Numbered from the stretch's first letter, positions 12,995-23,873 are shown. The stretch: 64,000 nucleotides of DNA from an uncultured beta proteobacterium (GCA_903823025.1 CAIJRK010000003.1:1-64000); one strand, 5' to 3'. Numbers and translations are program-made. The notes: a model not told the origin generated them from the sequence alone.

Positions 12995-14212
12995 TCATTT
13001 AACCAGCTGATTGAGCTGAATAATCGGCAACAAAACGGCCAGCACAATCAACATCACCACCACGCCCATTGCCACGATCAGCAACGGTTCCAGCAAAGTC
13101 GCGAGTTGCATGGCGCGGCGTGCGACTTCGGTGCTGAGTTGTTTGGCAGCGCGTTGCAGCATCAAAGGCAGCTGGCCGGTTTGCTCTCCCAGTCGGGCAA
13201 ACATGGCGAGCAGGCCGGGAAAGCGTTTCTTTTGTGCCAAGGCTGAGGCCAGCGGCGCGCCTTCTCGCACCAGAATAATCGCGTCCAGCGCATCGGCGCG
13301 CATGGCCCGGTTGGAGAGCGTCTCGGCGGCTGCCTGTAGCGCTTTCAGGATCGGCACGCCAGCGGCGCACAGCATCGCCAAGGTGCTGGCAAAGCGCGCC
13401 GTGTTGTAGCTGCGCGCCAGTTTGCCCAGAATAGGAAGCGTTAGCCACGCGGCATCAAACTTTTCCCGAAACCCGGCATTGGCCAAGGCCACGCGGGCAC
13501 CTATCGTTATCAGCACGCCGACCAACAACATCGCCCAGCCGTAGCTGCGGACAAAGTCACTCATCGCGATCATGATGACCGTCAAAATCGGCAACGCCCG
13601 TTTACTGCCGATAAACACATGGGCCACTTGCGGCACCACATAGGTGACCAAAAAAATCACAATGGCAATCGCCACCAGCGTCACGATGGCGGGGTAAAGC
13701 GCCGCGCCGATCAGCTTGGATTTGAGCGCTTGTTGCTCTTCCAAATCATCCGCCAGGCGCTCCAGCACCAAACCTAAATTGCCGCTTTGCTCACCCGCAC
13801 CCATCACGGCAATGAAGATCGGTGAGAACTCTTGCGGATGTTGTGCCAGCGCCCGGGCGAAGGTTGAGCCGCCATTGACCTCGGCCCGCAACGAGGCCAC
13901 TAGGTGACGTTCAGTCTCTGTCTCCGCTTCGTCAGACAACGAAGTTAACGCCCGTTCTAGCGGCAAGCCCGAAGACACTAATCCGGCGAGTTGGCGCGTC
14001 CAGATGCCCAAGCCGGTGGCGTTGAAAACACGCCGTTTCAAGCCACGGGTGCCTTGCGTGGGATGAACGTCGGCCCCAACGGCATCGACCTTGAGCGGCA
14101 CCATCTTTTGGACCCGCAACAGGCCACGCGCCGCTCGCGCCGAGTCGGCCTCGATCACGCCTTTGCGGGTTTGGCCCTCGGCGGTGAGCGCTTCAAATGA
14201 ATAGACCGGCAT
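12995..14212 (-). CDS. gspF: Type II secretion inner-membrane protein GspF
   Basis: 405 aa with MPVYSFEALTAEGQTRKGVIEADSARAAR; T2SS cluster. Confidence 0.93.
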   Translation of the reverse strand: MPVYSFEALTAEGQTRKGVIEADSARAARGLLRVQKMVPLKVDAVGADVHPTQGTRGLKRRVFNATGLGIWTRQLAGLVSSGLPLERALTSLSDEAETETERHLVASLRAEVNGGSTFARALAQHPQEFSPIFIAVMGAGEQSGNLGLVLERLADDLEEQQALKSKLIGAALYPAIVTLVAIAIVIFLVTYVVPQVAHVFIGSKRALPILTVIMIAMSDFVRSYGWAMLLVGVLITIGARVALANAGFREKFDAAWLTLPILGKLARSYNTARFASTLAMLCAAGVPILKALQAAAETLSNRAMRADALDAIILVREGAPLASALAQKKRFPGLLAMFARLGEQTGQLPLMLQRAAKQLSTEVARRAMQLATLLEPLLIVAMGVVVMLIVLAVLLPIIQLNQLVK

Positions 14213-14236
14213 GGCGTGCTGTTTTCGTTAATAGTG

Positions 14237-15625
14237 CTAGTCGCGCGTGACGCGAACCAGTTCTTCGCGCGAGGTCACACCCAGTTGCAAGAGCCGTTCG
14301 CCATCATCGCGCATCAGCGTCATGCCGCTGGCGAGCGCGGCGGCGCGAATATCGGCTTCCGAGGCACGGTTGTGAATTTGGGCGCGAATCGCGTCGTCAG
14401 TGACCAGCAGTTCATAAATGCCGCTACGCCCGGCATACCCGGTTTGACCGCAGTTCTCACAACCGGCCCCGTGACAGGTTAAACACAGTTTGCGCAACAA
14501 GCGCTGCGCCAAAACGCCCAGCAACGAGGAACTGAGTAGAAACGGTTCTACGCCCATGTCGGTGAGCCGCGTCACCGCGCTGGTGGCGTCATTGGTGTGC
14601 AGCGTGGCGAGCACCAAATGCCCGGTGAGCGAGGCCTGAATCGCAATCTGCGCGGTCTCAAAATCCCGAATTTCACCGATCATGATGACGTCCGGGTCTT
14701 GTCGCAAAATGGCGCGCAAAGCCTTGGCAAAAGTCAAATCAATCTTGGCGTTGACCTGCGTTTGACCGATGCCCGAGAGTTCATACTCAATCGGGTCTTC
14801 CACCGTCATGATGTTGCTGCGGGTTGCGTCCAGCCGACTCAGTGCGGCGTAGAGCGTGGTGGTTTTGCCCGAACCGGTCGGGCCGGTCACCAAAATAATG
14901 CCGTGCGGTTGCGTCACCAAATGCTCAAAGCGTTTCAACACGTTGCCTTGCATCCCCAAACCTTCCAGACTCAACTTGCCCTCTGATTTATCCAGCAAAC
15001 GCAACACCGCCCGTTCACCGTGCGCGCTGGGCAAGGTGCTGACGCGCACATCGACCGCCCGCGTCCCAATGCGCAACGAGATGCGACCATCTTGCGGCAA
15101 ACGGCGCTCGGCAATATCCAAGTCGGCCATGATTTTCAGACGCGAAATGAGCGCTGCGTGCAGGGCGCGATTGGGCTGCACCACTTCGCGCAAAGCACCA
15201 TCGACCCGAAACCGCACGCTGGAATGGCGCTCGTAAGGTTCGATATGAATGTCGCTGGCCCCGTCGCGGGCGGCCTGTGTCAACAGCGCGTTGAGCATTC
15301 GGATGATGGGCGCGTCGTCCGAGGTTTCCAGCAAATCTTCGATGGCGGGCAGGTCTTGCATCATGCGCGTCAGATCGGCGTCGCTTTCCACTTCACTCAC
15401 GACCATCGCCGCGCTTGATTCGCCCTGCGCGTAGGCGGCGCTGATGCGTTGAATCAGCGCTTGGGGCAGAAGCGCCTGCAGTTGCTGCACCGGGTATTTG
15501 CGCAGCACCTCACTCACGGCGCTCTGGCCCGAGTCGGCGTGCAGGCACAACGTTAGTTCACCCGACTGCTCTTCCAGCAACAGTTGGTGGGTGCGGGCAA
15601 AGGCGTAGGGCAGCGGATAACGCAT
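14237..15625 (-). CDS. gspE: Type II secretion ATPase GspE
   Basis: [21 protein letters not shown] Walker [19 protein letters not shown]-x2-C tetracysteine region [17 protein letters not shown]. Confidence 0.96.
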   Translation of the reverse strand: MRYPLPYAFARTHQLLLEEQSGELTLCLHADSGQSAVSEVLRKYPVQQLQALLPQALIQRISAAYAQGESSAAMVVSEVESDADLTRMMQDLPAIEDLLETSDDAPIIRMLNALLTQAARDGASDIHIEPYERHSSVRFRVDGALREVVQPNRALHAALISRLKIMADLDIAERRLPQDGRISLRIGTRAVDVRVSTLPSAHGERAVLRLLDKSEGKLSLEGLGMQGNVLKRFEHLVTQPHGIILVTGPTGSGKTTTLYAALSRLDATRSNIMTVEDPIEYELSGIGQTQVNAKIDLTFAKALRAILRQDPDVIMIGEIRDFETAQIAIQASLTGHLVLATLHTNDATSAVTRLTDMGVEPFLLSSSLLGVLAQRLLRKLCLTCHGAGCENCGQTGYAGRSGIYELLVTDDAIRAQIHNRASEADIRAAALASGMTLMRDDGERLLQLGVTSREELVRVTRD

Positions 15626-15642
15626 AGCGGCTTAGTCCTGAC

Positions 15643-17862
15643 TCACAGTTGCAAGGGCTTGGCGGGCGCGGTCGCGGGGTCTGCGACCGGGCCGGGAAGC
15701 AATAAAGGCGCAGGGACGGGCGTCGGGATAACCGAACCAGCAGGCGGAATAAGGGGCGCTGGGCGCGACAAGGCGGGCAGTTGCGGTGCCTCATTAATAG
15801 GCACCAATTTGCTGGGTTCCGGCTGGGCGGCTTGCATCCCGGAGCGCATCAACTCGTAGCGATCCATTGATAGCCGATCAGAGGCTTGCGCATCGCGCAC
15901 CACCACCGGGCGCAGGAACACCATGAGATTGGTTTTATTGCGCGAACGGGCCTCGCTTTTGAACAAGTTGCCAAAGAACGGCATATCACCCAACCCCGGC
16001 ACCTTGTCCTCGTTGCCTGCGTATTTGTCTTGCAGCAGGCCTCCCAGCACCACGATGCTGCCGTCATCGACCAACACGGTGGATTCAATCGTGCGCTTGG
16101 TGGTGGTGGGGCCATTCGGGTCTTTTTCAGTGCCGGGTTTCACCGCCGAAGTCTCCTGGTAAATCACCATCTTGACGGTGCCGTTCTCGTTGATTTGCGG
16201 CTTGACTTTGAGCGTTAGTCCCACATCTTTGCGTTCGACCGTGGTGAACGGATTGACCGAGTTGCCGCTGGTGTTGTTGCTGGTGTAGGAGCCGGTCACG
16301 AACGGTACGTTTTCACCGATCACGATTTTGGCCTCCTCGTTGTCCAGCGTCAGCAAGTTAGGCGTGGACAGCACATTGCCGCTGCCACTGGACTCCAGAA
16401 AATTCGCCAGAAAACCGAGCACATAAATGCCATTGGTACGCTGTGCGGCCCCAATATTGATACCGGTCCCCGGTGTTAACGCCCCGGATGCGCCTTGCGT
16501 GGCCAGGTTGATGATGTTTCTGCCCGCGCTGGCGCCCGAACCAAAATTGGTGCCCAACAAGCCAATAACGCCATCCCCCGCTTTGCCTAAAGCGCCTTGC
16601 CACTGGATCCCAAACTCGGCGGCTTTATCGGCGTTCACCTCCACGATCAAACTCTCCACCAGCACTTGCGCACGACGGCCATCGAGCTTTTCGATGACGG
16701 CGCGCAACTGTCGGTATTGCGGCTCGGGCGCGGTGATGATGAGTGAATTGGTGGCCGGGTCAGCCTGTATTTGTCCGCCCGTGGATGAGGTGCTCGGACC
16801 AGCGGTGGCGCCGGACATGGCCGACACGGGTGTTGCCGTAGCCCCTGAAAAGGGCGATGCAGAAGCCGCTGCTGCCGTGTGCACCTCGCCGGTCAGGGCG
16901 GCGCGCAGCGTGGCGGCGAGTTGGGTGGCGTCCGCGTTCTTGAGATACACCACATGAATGTTGCCCGCCACCCCGTTGTAACTGGTCGAGGGCGGCTGGT
17001 CGAGACGCTCAACCAGGGCTTTCACCAGCGCCACACGGGCCGGATTGGCCGCCCGCAAAATTAGGGCGTTCGAGCGTGGCTCGGCAATCAGCGTGGTCTT
17101 GAAAGCGGTCTCAGCCTGACGGGGCTGCCCTGGGCCATCCGAAGATTCGATCAAGCGCAACACCAGCGGCGCCAAATCGACCGCAATGGCGTGACGCAGC
17201 GGCAACACCTCTACATCCGTGGCGTTGGAGACGTCCATGGCGGCAATGATGCGGGCAATGCGGCGCAGGTTGTCGGCGTAGTCGGTGATGACCAGCGTGT
17301 TGTTGCCGGGGTTGGCGTTGATAGTGTTGTTGGGGCTGATCAAGGGACGCAGCACAGGCACCAAATTGTTGACCGATTCAAAGTTAAGCCTAAAAATTTG
17401 CGTCGTCATCTGGTTGCCCATGACGCCGGCACCGCCCACCATCGGGCTATCGCTGATCGTCACCGCGCCACTTTGCAGTTTGGCATCTGCTTCAGGCACG
17501 ACTTTGTAAAGACCCGCCGACTCCACCATGGTGTAGCCCTGCAGACGCAACGCGGCCAAAAACTGGTTCATGGCCACCGCGCGGGGCACTGGCTTTTCAG
17601 TCACCAGCGTGAGCGTGCCTTTAACACGCGGGTCCACCACTACATTAACGCCCGAGATGTTGGCCATGGTGCGCGCCACGGCCTCAATGTCTGCGTTGCT
17701 AAAGTTCAGCGTGACGGCCTCGCCCACCTTGGCCGTTGTGGTTGGCGTGGCCGTTTGCGCCTGCATTGGGCCAGAAAAAAAGCCCATGATGCTGATGCAC
17801 AAAGACTGCGTGACGAGAAAAGAGAGGGCACTTTGCCGCGTTTTGGAAATACCAAGTTTCAT
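15643..17862 (-). CDS. gspD: Type II secretion secretin GspD
   Basis: 739 aa; N0/N1 repeats; VPGLGDMPFFGNLFKSEARSRNKTNLMVFLRPVVV. Confidence 0.96.
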   Translation of the reverse strand: MKLGISKTRQSALSFLVTQSLCISIMGFFSGPMQAQTATPTTTAKVGEAVTLNFSNADIEAVARTMANISGVNVVVDPRVKGTLTLVTEKPVPRAVAMNQFLAALRLQGYTMVESAGLYKVVPEADAKLQSGAVTISDSPMVGGAGVMGNQMTTQIFRLNFESVNNLVPVLRPLISPNNTINANPGNNTLVITDYADNLRRIARIIAAMDVSNATDVEVLPLRHAIAVDLAPLVLRLIESSDGPGQPRQAETAFKTTLIAEPRSNALILRAANPARVALVKALVERLDQPPSTSYNGVAGNIHVVYLKNADATQLAATLRAALTGEVHTAAAASASPFSGATATPVSAMSGATAGPSTSSTGGQIQADPATNSLIITAPEPQYRQLRAVIEKLDGRRAQVLVESLIVEVNADKAAEFGIQWQGALGKAGDGVIGLLGTNFGSGASAGRNIINLATQGASGALTPGTGINIGAAQRTNGIYVLGFLANFLESSGSGNVLSTPNLLTLDNEEAKIVIGENVPFVTGSYTSNNTSGNSVNPFTTVERKDVGLTLKVKPQINENGTVKMVIYQETSAVKPGTEKDPNGPTTTKRTIESTVLVDDGSIVVLGGLLQDKYAGNEDKVPGLGDMPFFGNLFKSEARSRNKTNLMVFLRPVVVRDAQASDRLSMDRYELMRSGMQAAQPEPSKLVPINEAPQLPALSRPAPLIPPAGSVIPTPVPAPLLLPGPVADPATAPAKPLQL

Positions 17863-17868
17863 TCAAAT

Positions 17869-18663
17869 TCAACCCACTTTGATGATGGCGCGTGCGCCGT
17901 CGCGCCGCCCAATAATATTGAGAAGATTGGACAAAGCGTCCAACCGATCAGGCGCTGCACGCGCCTCTCCCTCAAACCGAAGCTTGCCACCAACCCATTG
18001 CCCGCGTCCGGACAACTGCAAACTACCCGCCAGCGTTTCGAGTTGCAAAACAGGCGTTGCCCCGCCCTGCACCGTGATGCGATAACTGCCCATGGGCTTG
18101 AGTGTGGACAAGCGAGATGCCATCTGTGAAGCCTCCAGCTGAAGGCGACCCGCCAACACCACACGACCTTCAGCCCAAAGGGCAGACAGCCCTTGCGTTG
18201 ACACAATCAATTGACCTTCGGCTTGCACGGTGTTCCACGGCGTGCCCAAACCCGTCAGCACTTGGGCGGGCCACTGCGACAGGCCGTCCGCCAGCAGCAG
18301 TTGGGCGCCACCCCAGCGCGGCAGCACCGTCACACGTAACGCTTGTTCGGTGCAGCAATCAGTCTGCAATTCAGCTTGTAAACCTTGCCAGGTCGGCCGC
18401 AACGTCCAGCCGACGCGACCCGGCAACGCCGCCGCCGCAGAACTGCCCGCTCCGCCGGTCAGCGCCAGTTGCGCCGAACCGCGCCAAACCGTCCCCCGAA
18501 CTTCTTGCAAAAGCACGCGCCCGTTAAGGCTTTGTTGCAGCGGGTCGGTCAGCCAGCGGGCCGGGGCGTTGAGCAGCGTGGTCAACACCAAACCCACCAG
18601 CGCGCCCGCCCAAGCCCAGCGCCAAGGTGTGATGACCGATGAGGATTGAGTCATGCGGGACAT
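17869..18663 (-). CDS. gspN: Type II secretion protein GspN
   Basis: Single N-terminal TM, 264 aa, between gspM and gspD. Confidence 0.8.
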   Translation of the reverse strand: MSRMTQSSSVITPWRWAWAGALVGLVLTTLLNAPARWLTDPLQQSLNGRVLLQEVRGTVWRGSAQLALTGGAGSSAAAALPGRVGWTLRPTWQGLQAELQTDCCTEQALRVTVLPRWGGAQLLLADGLSQWPAQVLTGLGTPWNTVQAEGQLIVSTQGLSALWAEGRVVLAGRLQLEASQMASRLSTLKPMGSYRITVQGGATPVLQLETLAGSLQLSGRGQWVGGKLRFEGEARAAPDRLDALSNLLNIIGRRDGARAIIKVG

Positions 18664-18694
18664 GACATAACTGCAGGGCGGCGCTGAAGGCCCG

Positions 18695-19186
18695 TCATGG
18701 CGGTGCTCCGCGCGTGCTTAAAGACAGTACCAGCGTGCCGTCCCATGTGCCTGTGGCGCTGCGCATCAAGCGCGCCTCGCTGGGCACCGCACGCGCATTC
18801 AAACGCGCCTGCGTCAGCCATTGCGCCAGCGCATCCGCCGAGGCCCCTTTAAGCACCACGGTGACACGTTCGCCCGTCACGACCAATTGCGCGGTGGCGC
18901 CCAACGGTTTGACAGACGCGTCCAACAGACGACGCGCTTCGCTAAAAGTCAGGGGTGTTTGCGCTTGCAGGGTGGTCGCTTGCGCGTGTAGTCGCTGCAT
19001 TTGCAACTGTTGGGCATCTTGCAGCCGGTGCTGGGCAGGGGCGCCGCGCAAGGTCGCTAACGCCGGGGCGACACTCAGCCACCACAACAAAGCTGCCAGC
19101 AAAAACACCAAGGCTCCCAACAACAAGCGCTGCTCACGCCGTGAAATCCCTTGCCAATGAACTTGTAAACGCTCTAAATAAGTCAT
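18695..19186 (-). CDS. gspM: Type II secretion protein GspM
   Basis: 163 aa, WQGISRREQRLLLGALVFLLAALLWWLSVAPAL; overlaps gspL stop. Confidence 0.85.
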   Translation of the reverse strand: MTYLERLQVHWQGISRREQRLLLGALVFLLAALLWWLSVAPALATLRGAPAQHRLQDAQQLQMQRLHAQATTLQAQTPLTFSEARRLLDASVKPLGATAQLVVTGERVTVVLKGASADALAQWLTQARLNARAVPSEARLMRSATGTWDGTLVLSLSTRGAPP

Positions 19187-20403
19187 GACCCGGCCCCCTG
19201 TCTCATCACCAGTTGGTCGTCTTCAACGCTGACGGTATAGCCTTGAGGTGTGAGTTTGAAGGCGAGTTGAGAGAGTTCTTCCGGCTTGAGCGCGAGTCCT
19301 TTTAAACGCAACTCGCCTACCGTAAAGTTAAGCGCCTCGGGCACGGTTGTCGCGGGCGCGGCGGCCATCAATGCGTTCATCATGGCCTCCAAATCGCGCC
19401 CGGTGGCGACGCCGCTGGCTTGGTGCAGGGCGGCTACTTCACGTGCCATTTGAATCGGCGCGTCAATCACGACACGCACATGCGGGAAGGTGTTTGTCAG
19501 CACCTCGCGAATGGCCGTGCGCTGGGCCAGCAACAAGGCTTTTTCTTGCCAGGCCCACGCCTGAAGGCCGACCAGATTGACCACCAACAACGCCAGCAAA
19601 GCGAGACGCGCGGCACGCCAGCGAGGGGCACGCCAAAAACTGTTGAATTCGGTGCAACAGCGCTTCCAGGTTCGGGCGCGGCTGGAGTTCACCAGCTCAA
19701 ACTGAGCCAAGTCCCAAGGTGATTGAAGGGCTTGCAAACTGCGCTGTGCGCTTTGTTGCAGCGTCACTGTGCGTTTGAATAAGTGCTCCGCTAAGGCCAC
19801 GACCGCTGGTTCGGCCACGATGCGGTGATCTTCCGGCCAGCTTAAAAGGGCTACCGAAGCGGCCGACACCGGCCATACCGCCACACCGCCCCGGTTGGTA
19901 AACGTCATGTGGGCCGCGTCGGGTTCGCCCGTGATGGACAGCGTTTCATCAGTGGCGTCCGGCTCAAACTCGGGTTTGATGTGACTCACGCGTAACCCGG
20001 CCTGTTCCAGCGCTTGCAGATGGGCGTGCAGCCAGCTGCGTTCACACACCGCCACCCAGACAGGCGCCTCGGTACGGGCTTGCGGGGCCAGTGCAAAGTG
20101 CAGGTGCTCTGTGTCATCGAGCAGACGGTCTTCCAGCAAACCGGCGAGCACCGCCCGCAGACGCGCCGCGCCTCCCTCCTGAAACAGACGTTTGCCTAAA
20201 GTGCCCGGCGGTAATTGCACTTGATGCCACGACAAATAACAGGCCGGAATCACAACGATCACTTCCTCGCTCGTCATTGGTAACAAGGCCAGCGGGGCGC
20301 GCGACTGTGCCTGTACTGTGCTGCCCTCGGGCGTCAACACGTAGTCATATAGCGCGGTGGTATCTGGGGGCGCTTGGGTAAGGGTGATGATCAACGTGGT
20401 CAT
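19183..20403 (-). CDS. gspL: Type II secretion protein GspL
   Basis: 406 aa with cytoplasmic domain, TM and periplasmic domain; context. Confidence 0.88.
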   Translation of the reverse strand: MTTLIITLTQAPPDTTALYDYVLTPEGSTVQAQSRAPLALLPMTSEEVIVVIPACYLSWHQVQLPPGTLGKRLFQEGGAARLRAVLAGLLEDRLLDDTEHLHFALAPQARTEAPVWVAVCERSWLHAHLQALEQAGLRVSHIKPEFEPDATDETLSITGEPDAAHMTFTNRGGVAVWPVSAASVALLSWPEDHRIVAEPAVVALAEHLFKRTVTLQQSAQRSLQALQSPWDLAQFELVNSSRARTWKRCCTEFNSFWRAPRWRAARLALLALLVVNLVGLQAWAWQEKALLLAQRTAIREVLTNTFPHVRVVIDAPIQMAREVAALHQASGVATGRDLEAMMNALMAAAPATTVPEALNFTVGELRLKGLALKPEELSQLAFKLTPQGYTVSVEDDQLVMRQGAGS

Positions 20404-21419
20404 AGGCGGGGGTTGGCGGTCATTGTAGGGGGGGCTGTTTGGGGCACGACGCCGCGCTTTCTTGAGATGGTTTTGACATTCATGCCCTCGCGCTGCACCA
20501 CGGATTGCTCTTGCACGGTCATGTTTTCGATTTGAAGCGCGCCCCGTATTTCAAAAAACTGCGAATTCACGCTGTGCTGCTCTACGCTGAGTTGGGCGTC
20601 TTGCTTGCCGCTCAAGGTGTTCACCTCGGCCAGTGTGGTGAGGTGTTTGGCGTTGCGGGCGGTCACCAGGCGGTGTGCGTCGGCCAGCTCAAAAGCGTCA
20701 ATGCAGGCGTACAGCACCTCCGCTGACGCGGTGTTGAGATTTACGGGCGTGCGCTGTGGCAACACGGTCACAAACGGGCGCAACGCCTCAACGGTTGGGG
20801 CTGACAAGCCAACCCAGGCCAACTGATCTATGTCTTGCGGCCACAACGGCGCATAAGACGACGTGGCGGCAAAAGAACGGGCCTTGTCAGTCGCGTCGGG
20901 TTGCGCAAGACGCAGGTTGTCGGTCAAGGTCGTCAGCTCGTTGGCGGGCAGATTCAGCAGTTCAAACAGCCGTGCAAAGGCCCGCTGCGCGGGTTCATTC
21001 ACCGTTCCCGACAGCACCAGATTGGCGACGTTCAGGCGCGACTGCAAGTCAATGATTTGACCGGCGAGAAAGGATTCATTGGCGGTATCGGCGGCTTGGG
21101 CATTACTGCGATCAGCGGCCAAAAAAGTGGACAAACGGGCTGGCTCCAGTGGCACCGCCCAAGGTTCAGCCAGATGGTCGGCGCCACCTTGGCGCGCGTC
21201 TTCACGCAGAATCAGCCGCGCCCAATCGAGCGCCCCGGTGAGCACCCATGACGACTGCAAACGGCTTCGTTCGGCGGCCTCGACCTCCACGCCGCGCCAT
21301 TGCTGCCACAGCGTCGCGGACGCCAGACTGGCCACCAACACGACGGTGAGCATGGCCGTGAGAATGGCGGCGCCGCGTTGTTGTCTAGTGGTTGGCGCCC
21401 GGTGCATCAGGCGTTTCAT
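20400..21419 (-). CDS. gspK: Type II secretion minor pseudopilin GspK
   Basis: RQQRGAAILTAMLTVVLVASLA prepilin-like N-terminus; context. Confidence 0.9.
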   Translation of the reverse strand: MKRLMHRAPTTRQQRGAAILTAMLTVVLVASLASATLWQQWRGVEVEAAERSRLQSSWVLTGALDWARLILREDARQGGADHLAEPWAVPLEPARLSTFLAADRSNAQAADTANESFLAGQIIDLQSRLNVANLVLSGTVNEPAQRAFARLFELLNLPANELTTLTDNLRLAQPDATDKARSFAATSSYAPLWPQDIDQLAWVGLSAPTVEALRPFVTVLPQRTPVNLNTASAEVLYACIDAFELADAHRLVTARNAKHLTTLAEVNTLSGKQDAQLSVEQHSVNSQFFEIRGALQIENMTVQEQSVVQREGMNVKTISRKRGVVPQTAPPTMTANPRL

Positions 21420-22108
21420 TTGCCACCTCCCACGGTGGGGCTCAACCAGTCGCGCGTGAGTGTGCCGCTGATGGCCTGACCCGGCGCCAGCGTCAAAACC
21501 AGCCGCACGCCATCGGGAATCAAGGGGGCGTTGGCCATTTGCGCGGCTTGCGAAGCGGTCTCGCCCCCCGGGCTGGACAAGGGGTTACTCCAGGCGTTGC
21601 TGCGGTAGTAATAAATTTGCCACTGCGTCAGGGGCACCAGACGCACTTCGCGCAAGCGGTCTGCGTCACTGGGGTTTTGCGCCCATAGGGCGGCTTTTTG
21701 CCAAGCGGTTTGCAAGTCGCCCTGCGTGAGCAAAGGGGGCGACTGCCAGCGCAACCATTGCCCGGCGCCGTCTATGTTGCGTTGTGTCCAAGCCACCACG
21801 CGCAAACCTTCGCCGGGCGTGGTGGGGCTGCGGCGCAAGAGTCGCAAAGCACGACCATCCCAGTCCAGACTGGGGGTTTGCGGTTGGGTCGCCAGCGCGT
21901 CCAGATCAGCGGCCCACTGGGCGAGACCGGCCTGCAAAGCCAGCACATCGTCCGAGTGCTGGCGCAATTGCGTCTGCGCCCGCGTCATGCCGTCCAGACC
22001 GCGCCAGCTTAAGGCGGCCATCAGCGCCATCAGGCTGATCGCGACCAGCAATTCAATCAGGGTGAAGCCGTGTATCTGGCAAGGTGCGGCTGCGCGGCGG
22101 CGAGCCAT
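21416..22108 (-). CDS. gspJ: Type II secretion minor pseudopilin GspJ
   Basis: IHGFTLIELLVAISLMALMAALSWRGLDGM. Confidence 0.9.
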   Translation of the reverse strand: MARRRAAAPCQIHGFTLIELLVAISLMALMAALSWRGLDGMTRAQTQLRQHSDDVLALQAGLAQWAADLDALATQPQTPSLDWDGRALRLLRRSPTTPGEGLRVVAWTQRNIDGAGQWLRWQSPPLLTQGDLQTAWQKAALWAQNPSDADRLREVRLVPLTQWQIYYYRSNAWSNPLSSPGGETASQAAQMANAPLIPDGVRLVLTLAPGQAISGTLTRDWLSPTVGGGK

Positions 22109-22479
22109 TAGTAGCGGCCCACGACGGTGGACAGGTGCAGCACCGAGGTGTCGCCGCTCAACACCTGGGCATCAACGCGCAAAAAATTGGGGTTGGGCGT
22201 GGCGCGCACGGCCACGACCACGTCAAAGACCTGCCCGGCTTGTTCACAAGTGACACGACTGTCGCCGACACCGGGCATTTGTTGGGCTAGGCGGACTTTG
22301 ATGAGTTCGTTTTCAGCACACAACTGGGCCAATAACACGTCCGACTGACGTTGTGCATGGCGGGTTAGCGCAGAGGTTGCCTGTAGGCCCGCCATCAGGG
22401 CAATTGCCACAATGCCCAGCGCAACCAGCACTTCGACCAGGGTAAAACCGCGTTGTCGTGTTTGAACAGGCGCCCGCAT
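22108..22479 (-). CDS. gspI: Type II secretion minor pseudopilin GspI
   Basis: RQRGFTLVEVLVALGIVAIALMAGLQA. Confidence 0.92.
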   Translation of the reverse strand: MRAPVQTRQRGFTLVEVLVALGIVAIALMAGLQATSALTRHAQRQSDVLLAQLCAENELIKVRLAQQMPGVGDSRVTCEQAGQVFDVVVAVRATPNPNFLRVDAQVLSGDTSVLHLSTVVGRY

Positions 22480-22488
22480 GATCCGGTG

Positions 22489-22929
22489 TTACTGAACGGT
22501 AAACGGGCGCACGCCGTCGGTTGCCAAGCGCACGCTGCGATTGGGGTGGCGACGCGACACCAGCACCACGGCTTGCGGTTCGATGATCGGCTCCGGGCCT
22601 AACCACACTTGGGCGCCTCCCGCCACGGTCGTATCGGCATCAAGCCATTGGTTGGGGAGTTCTTGCGCCGCGAGGCCTTCAAACTTGAAGCCGCTGGCCT
22701 GGACGTGCCAGCGCACCGGTACGCCCGTCACCCGGGAGCGGGCGCGCGCCGACTCGAACAGCGCGGCCAAACGTTGCGCATCGCGCTCAAGCTGAACTTG
22801 GCTGGCGTCCCGCATCGCAAAACCGACACCCGCCGAGACCATCGCCACAATCGCCATCACAACCAGCAACTCCAGCAGCGTGAAACCGGCACGGCGACGA
22901 TTAGGGTTGCCAAGTGCCAATATCGGCAT
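22489..22929 (-). CDS. gspH: Type II secretion minor pseudopilin GspH
   Basis: RRAGFTLLELLVVMAIVAMVSAGVGFAMRD; start moved to the internal Met at 22929 to reduce overlap with gspG. Confidence 0.88.
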   Translation of the reverse strand: MPILALGNPNRRRAGFTLLELLVVMAIVAMVSAGVGFAMRDASQVQLERDAQRLAALFESARARSRVTGVPVRWHVQASGFKFEGLAAQELPNQWLDADTTVAGGAQVWLGPEPIIEPQAVVLVSRRHPNRSVRLATDGVRPFTVQ

Positions 22930-23344
22930 TTTTGCCCTCGCCCCCGGCTTGTCCGTCGGCACCAAAAGACATCACATCGACATCGGCCTTGATGCCGGGG
23001 TTGAGGTAAACATAAGGCTGACCCCAAGGGTCGTTGGGCAACTGGTCAAGATAAGACTTCCAGTTCATCGGCGCGGGGCCGCTGGTGGGCTTGGTCAGCA
23101 GCGCCTGCAAACCCTGCTCAGACGTTGGATAACGCTGGTTGTCCAGGCGATAAAGCTTGAGCGCCTGCATTAAATTGTTCACGTCGGTTTTGGCGGCCGT
23201 GACGCGCGCGTCGTCAGCTCGCCCCAGCACGTTGGGCACAATCAGCGCCGCTAACACGCCAATAATCAGCAGCACCACCATCAATTCAATCAGCGTAAAG
23301 CCGCGTTGGAATTGACGGCGCAAGAGAGGGAAAGGGGTAGTCAT
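22901..23344 (-). CDS. gspG: Type II secretion major pseudopilin GspG
   Basis: RGFTLIELMVVLLIIGVLAALIVPNVLGRADDAR ... YPTSEQGLQALLTKP, GADGQAGGEGKNADIGTW. Confidence 0.97.
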   Translation of the reverse strand: MTTPFPLLRRQFQRGFTLIELMVVLLIIGVLAALIVPNVLGRADDARVTAAKTDVNNLMQALKLYRLDNQRYPTSEQGLQALLTKPTSGPAPMNWKSYLDQLPNDPWGQPYVYLNPGIKADVDVMSFGADGQAGGEGKNADIGTWQP

Positions 23345-23393
23345 GGGGATGGTTTTGTTCGGGAGTCAGGGGCGCGTCCATGATAATCGACCC

Positions 23394-23861
23394 ATGCAAA
23401 CGCTCCCTAACAAGCCCCCACCCCACCTTTGGTGGCTCCGAATGGCTACTTTTTTAATCGCGGCTTTGGCGGCCGCCAGTGCCGCTTATTGGGTGCTGAA
23501 GTGGCCCGCCAGCGCGTCTGCCCATTCGCCAATGGCCCTGGCCTTTGCCGATGCCACTGATCCGCAAGGTGTGGCGCGTCTATTGGGGGGCGGACAGGCT
23601 GAAGGCGTCGTAGCACCTGACCAGCCGCAGGGCAGTGCCGCGAGTCGATTCAAGCTCACCGGCGTGGTGGCCGACCGTGCCGAAGGCGGCTACGCGCTGA
23701 TTGCCATTGACGGCCAACCGGCCAAACCGTATCGGGTTGGCGCGTTGATCCACGACAGTTGGGTGCTGCACTCGGTGGCGCCGCGCAGTGCCGCGCTGGC
23801 GACCAGCGCCAACACACCGGCCTCGCTGACGCTGACCTTGCCGCCGCTTGGTCAGCCGTAA
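23394..23861 (+). CDS. gspC: GspC-like type II secretion protein (short, no room for a PDZ domain)
   Basis: N-terminal TM then VARLLGGG ... FKLTGVVADRAEGGYALIAIDGQPAKPYRVG (GspC homology region); about 155 aa; divergent from gspG. Confidence 0.82.
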   Translation: MQTLPNKPPPHLWWLRMATFLIAALAAASAAYWVLKWPASASAHSPMALAFADATDPQGVARLLGGGQAEGVVAPDQPQGSAASRFKLTGVVADRAEGGYALIAIDGQPAKPYRVGALIHDSWVLHSVAPRSAALATSANTPASLTLTLPPLGQP

Positions 23862-23873
23862 CGGTTTGAAAAA

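Noticed and set aside
17191-18129. 312 aa ORF on + strand
   Set aside because: Antisense to gspD/gspN; His/Arg-rich shadow frame.
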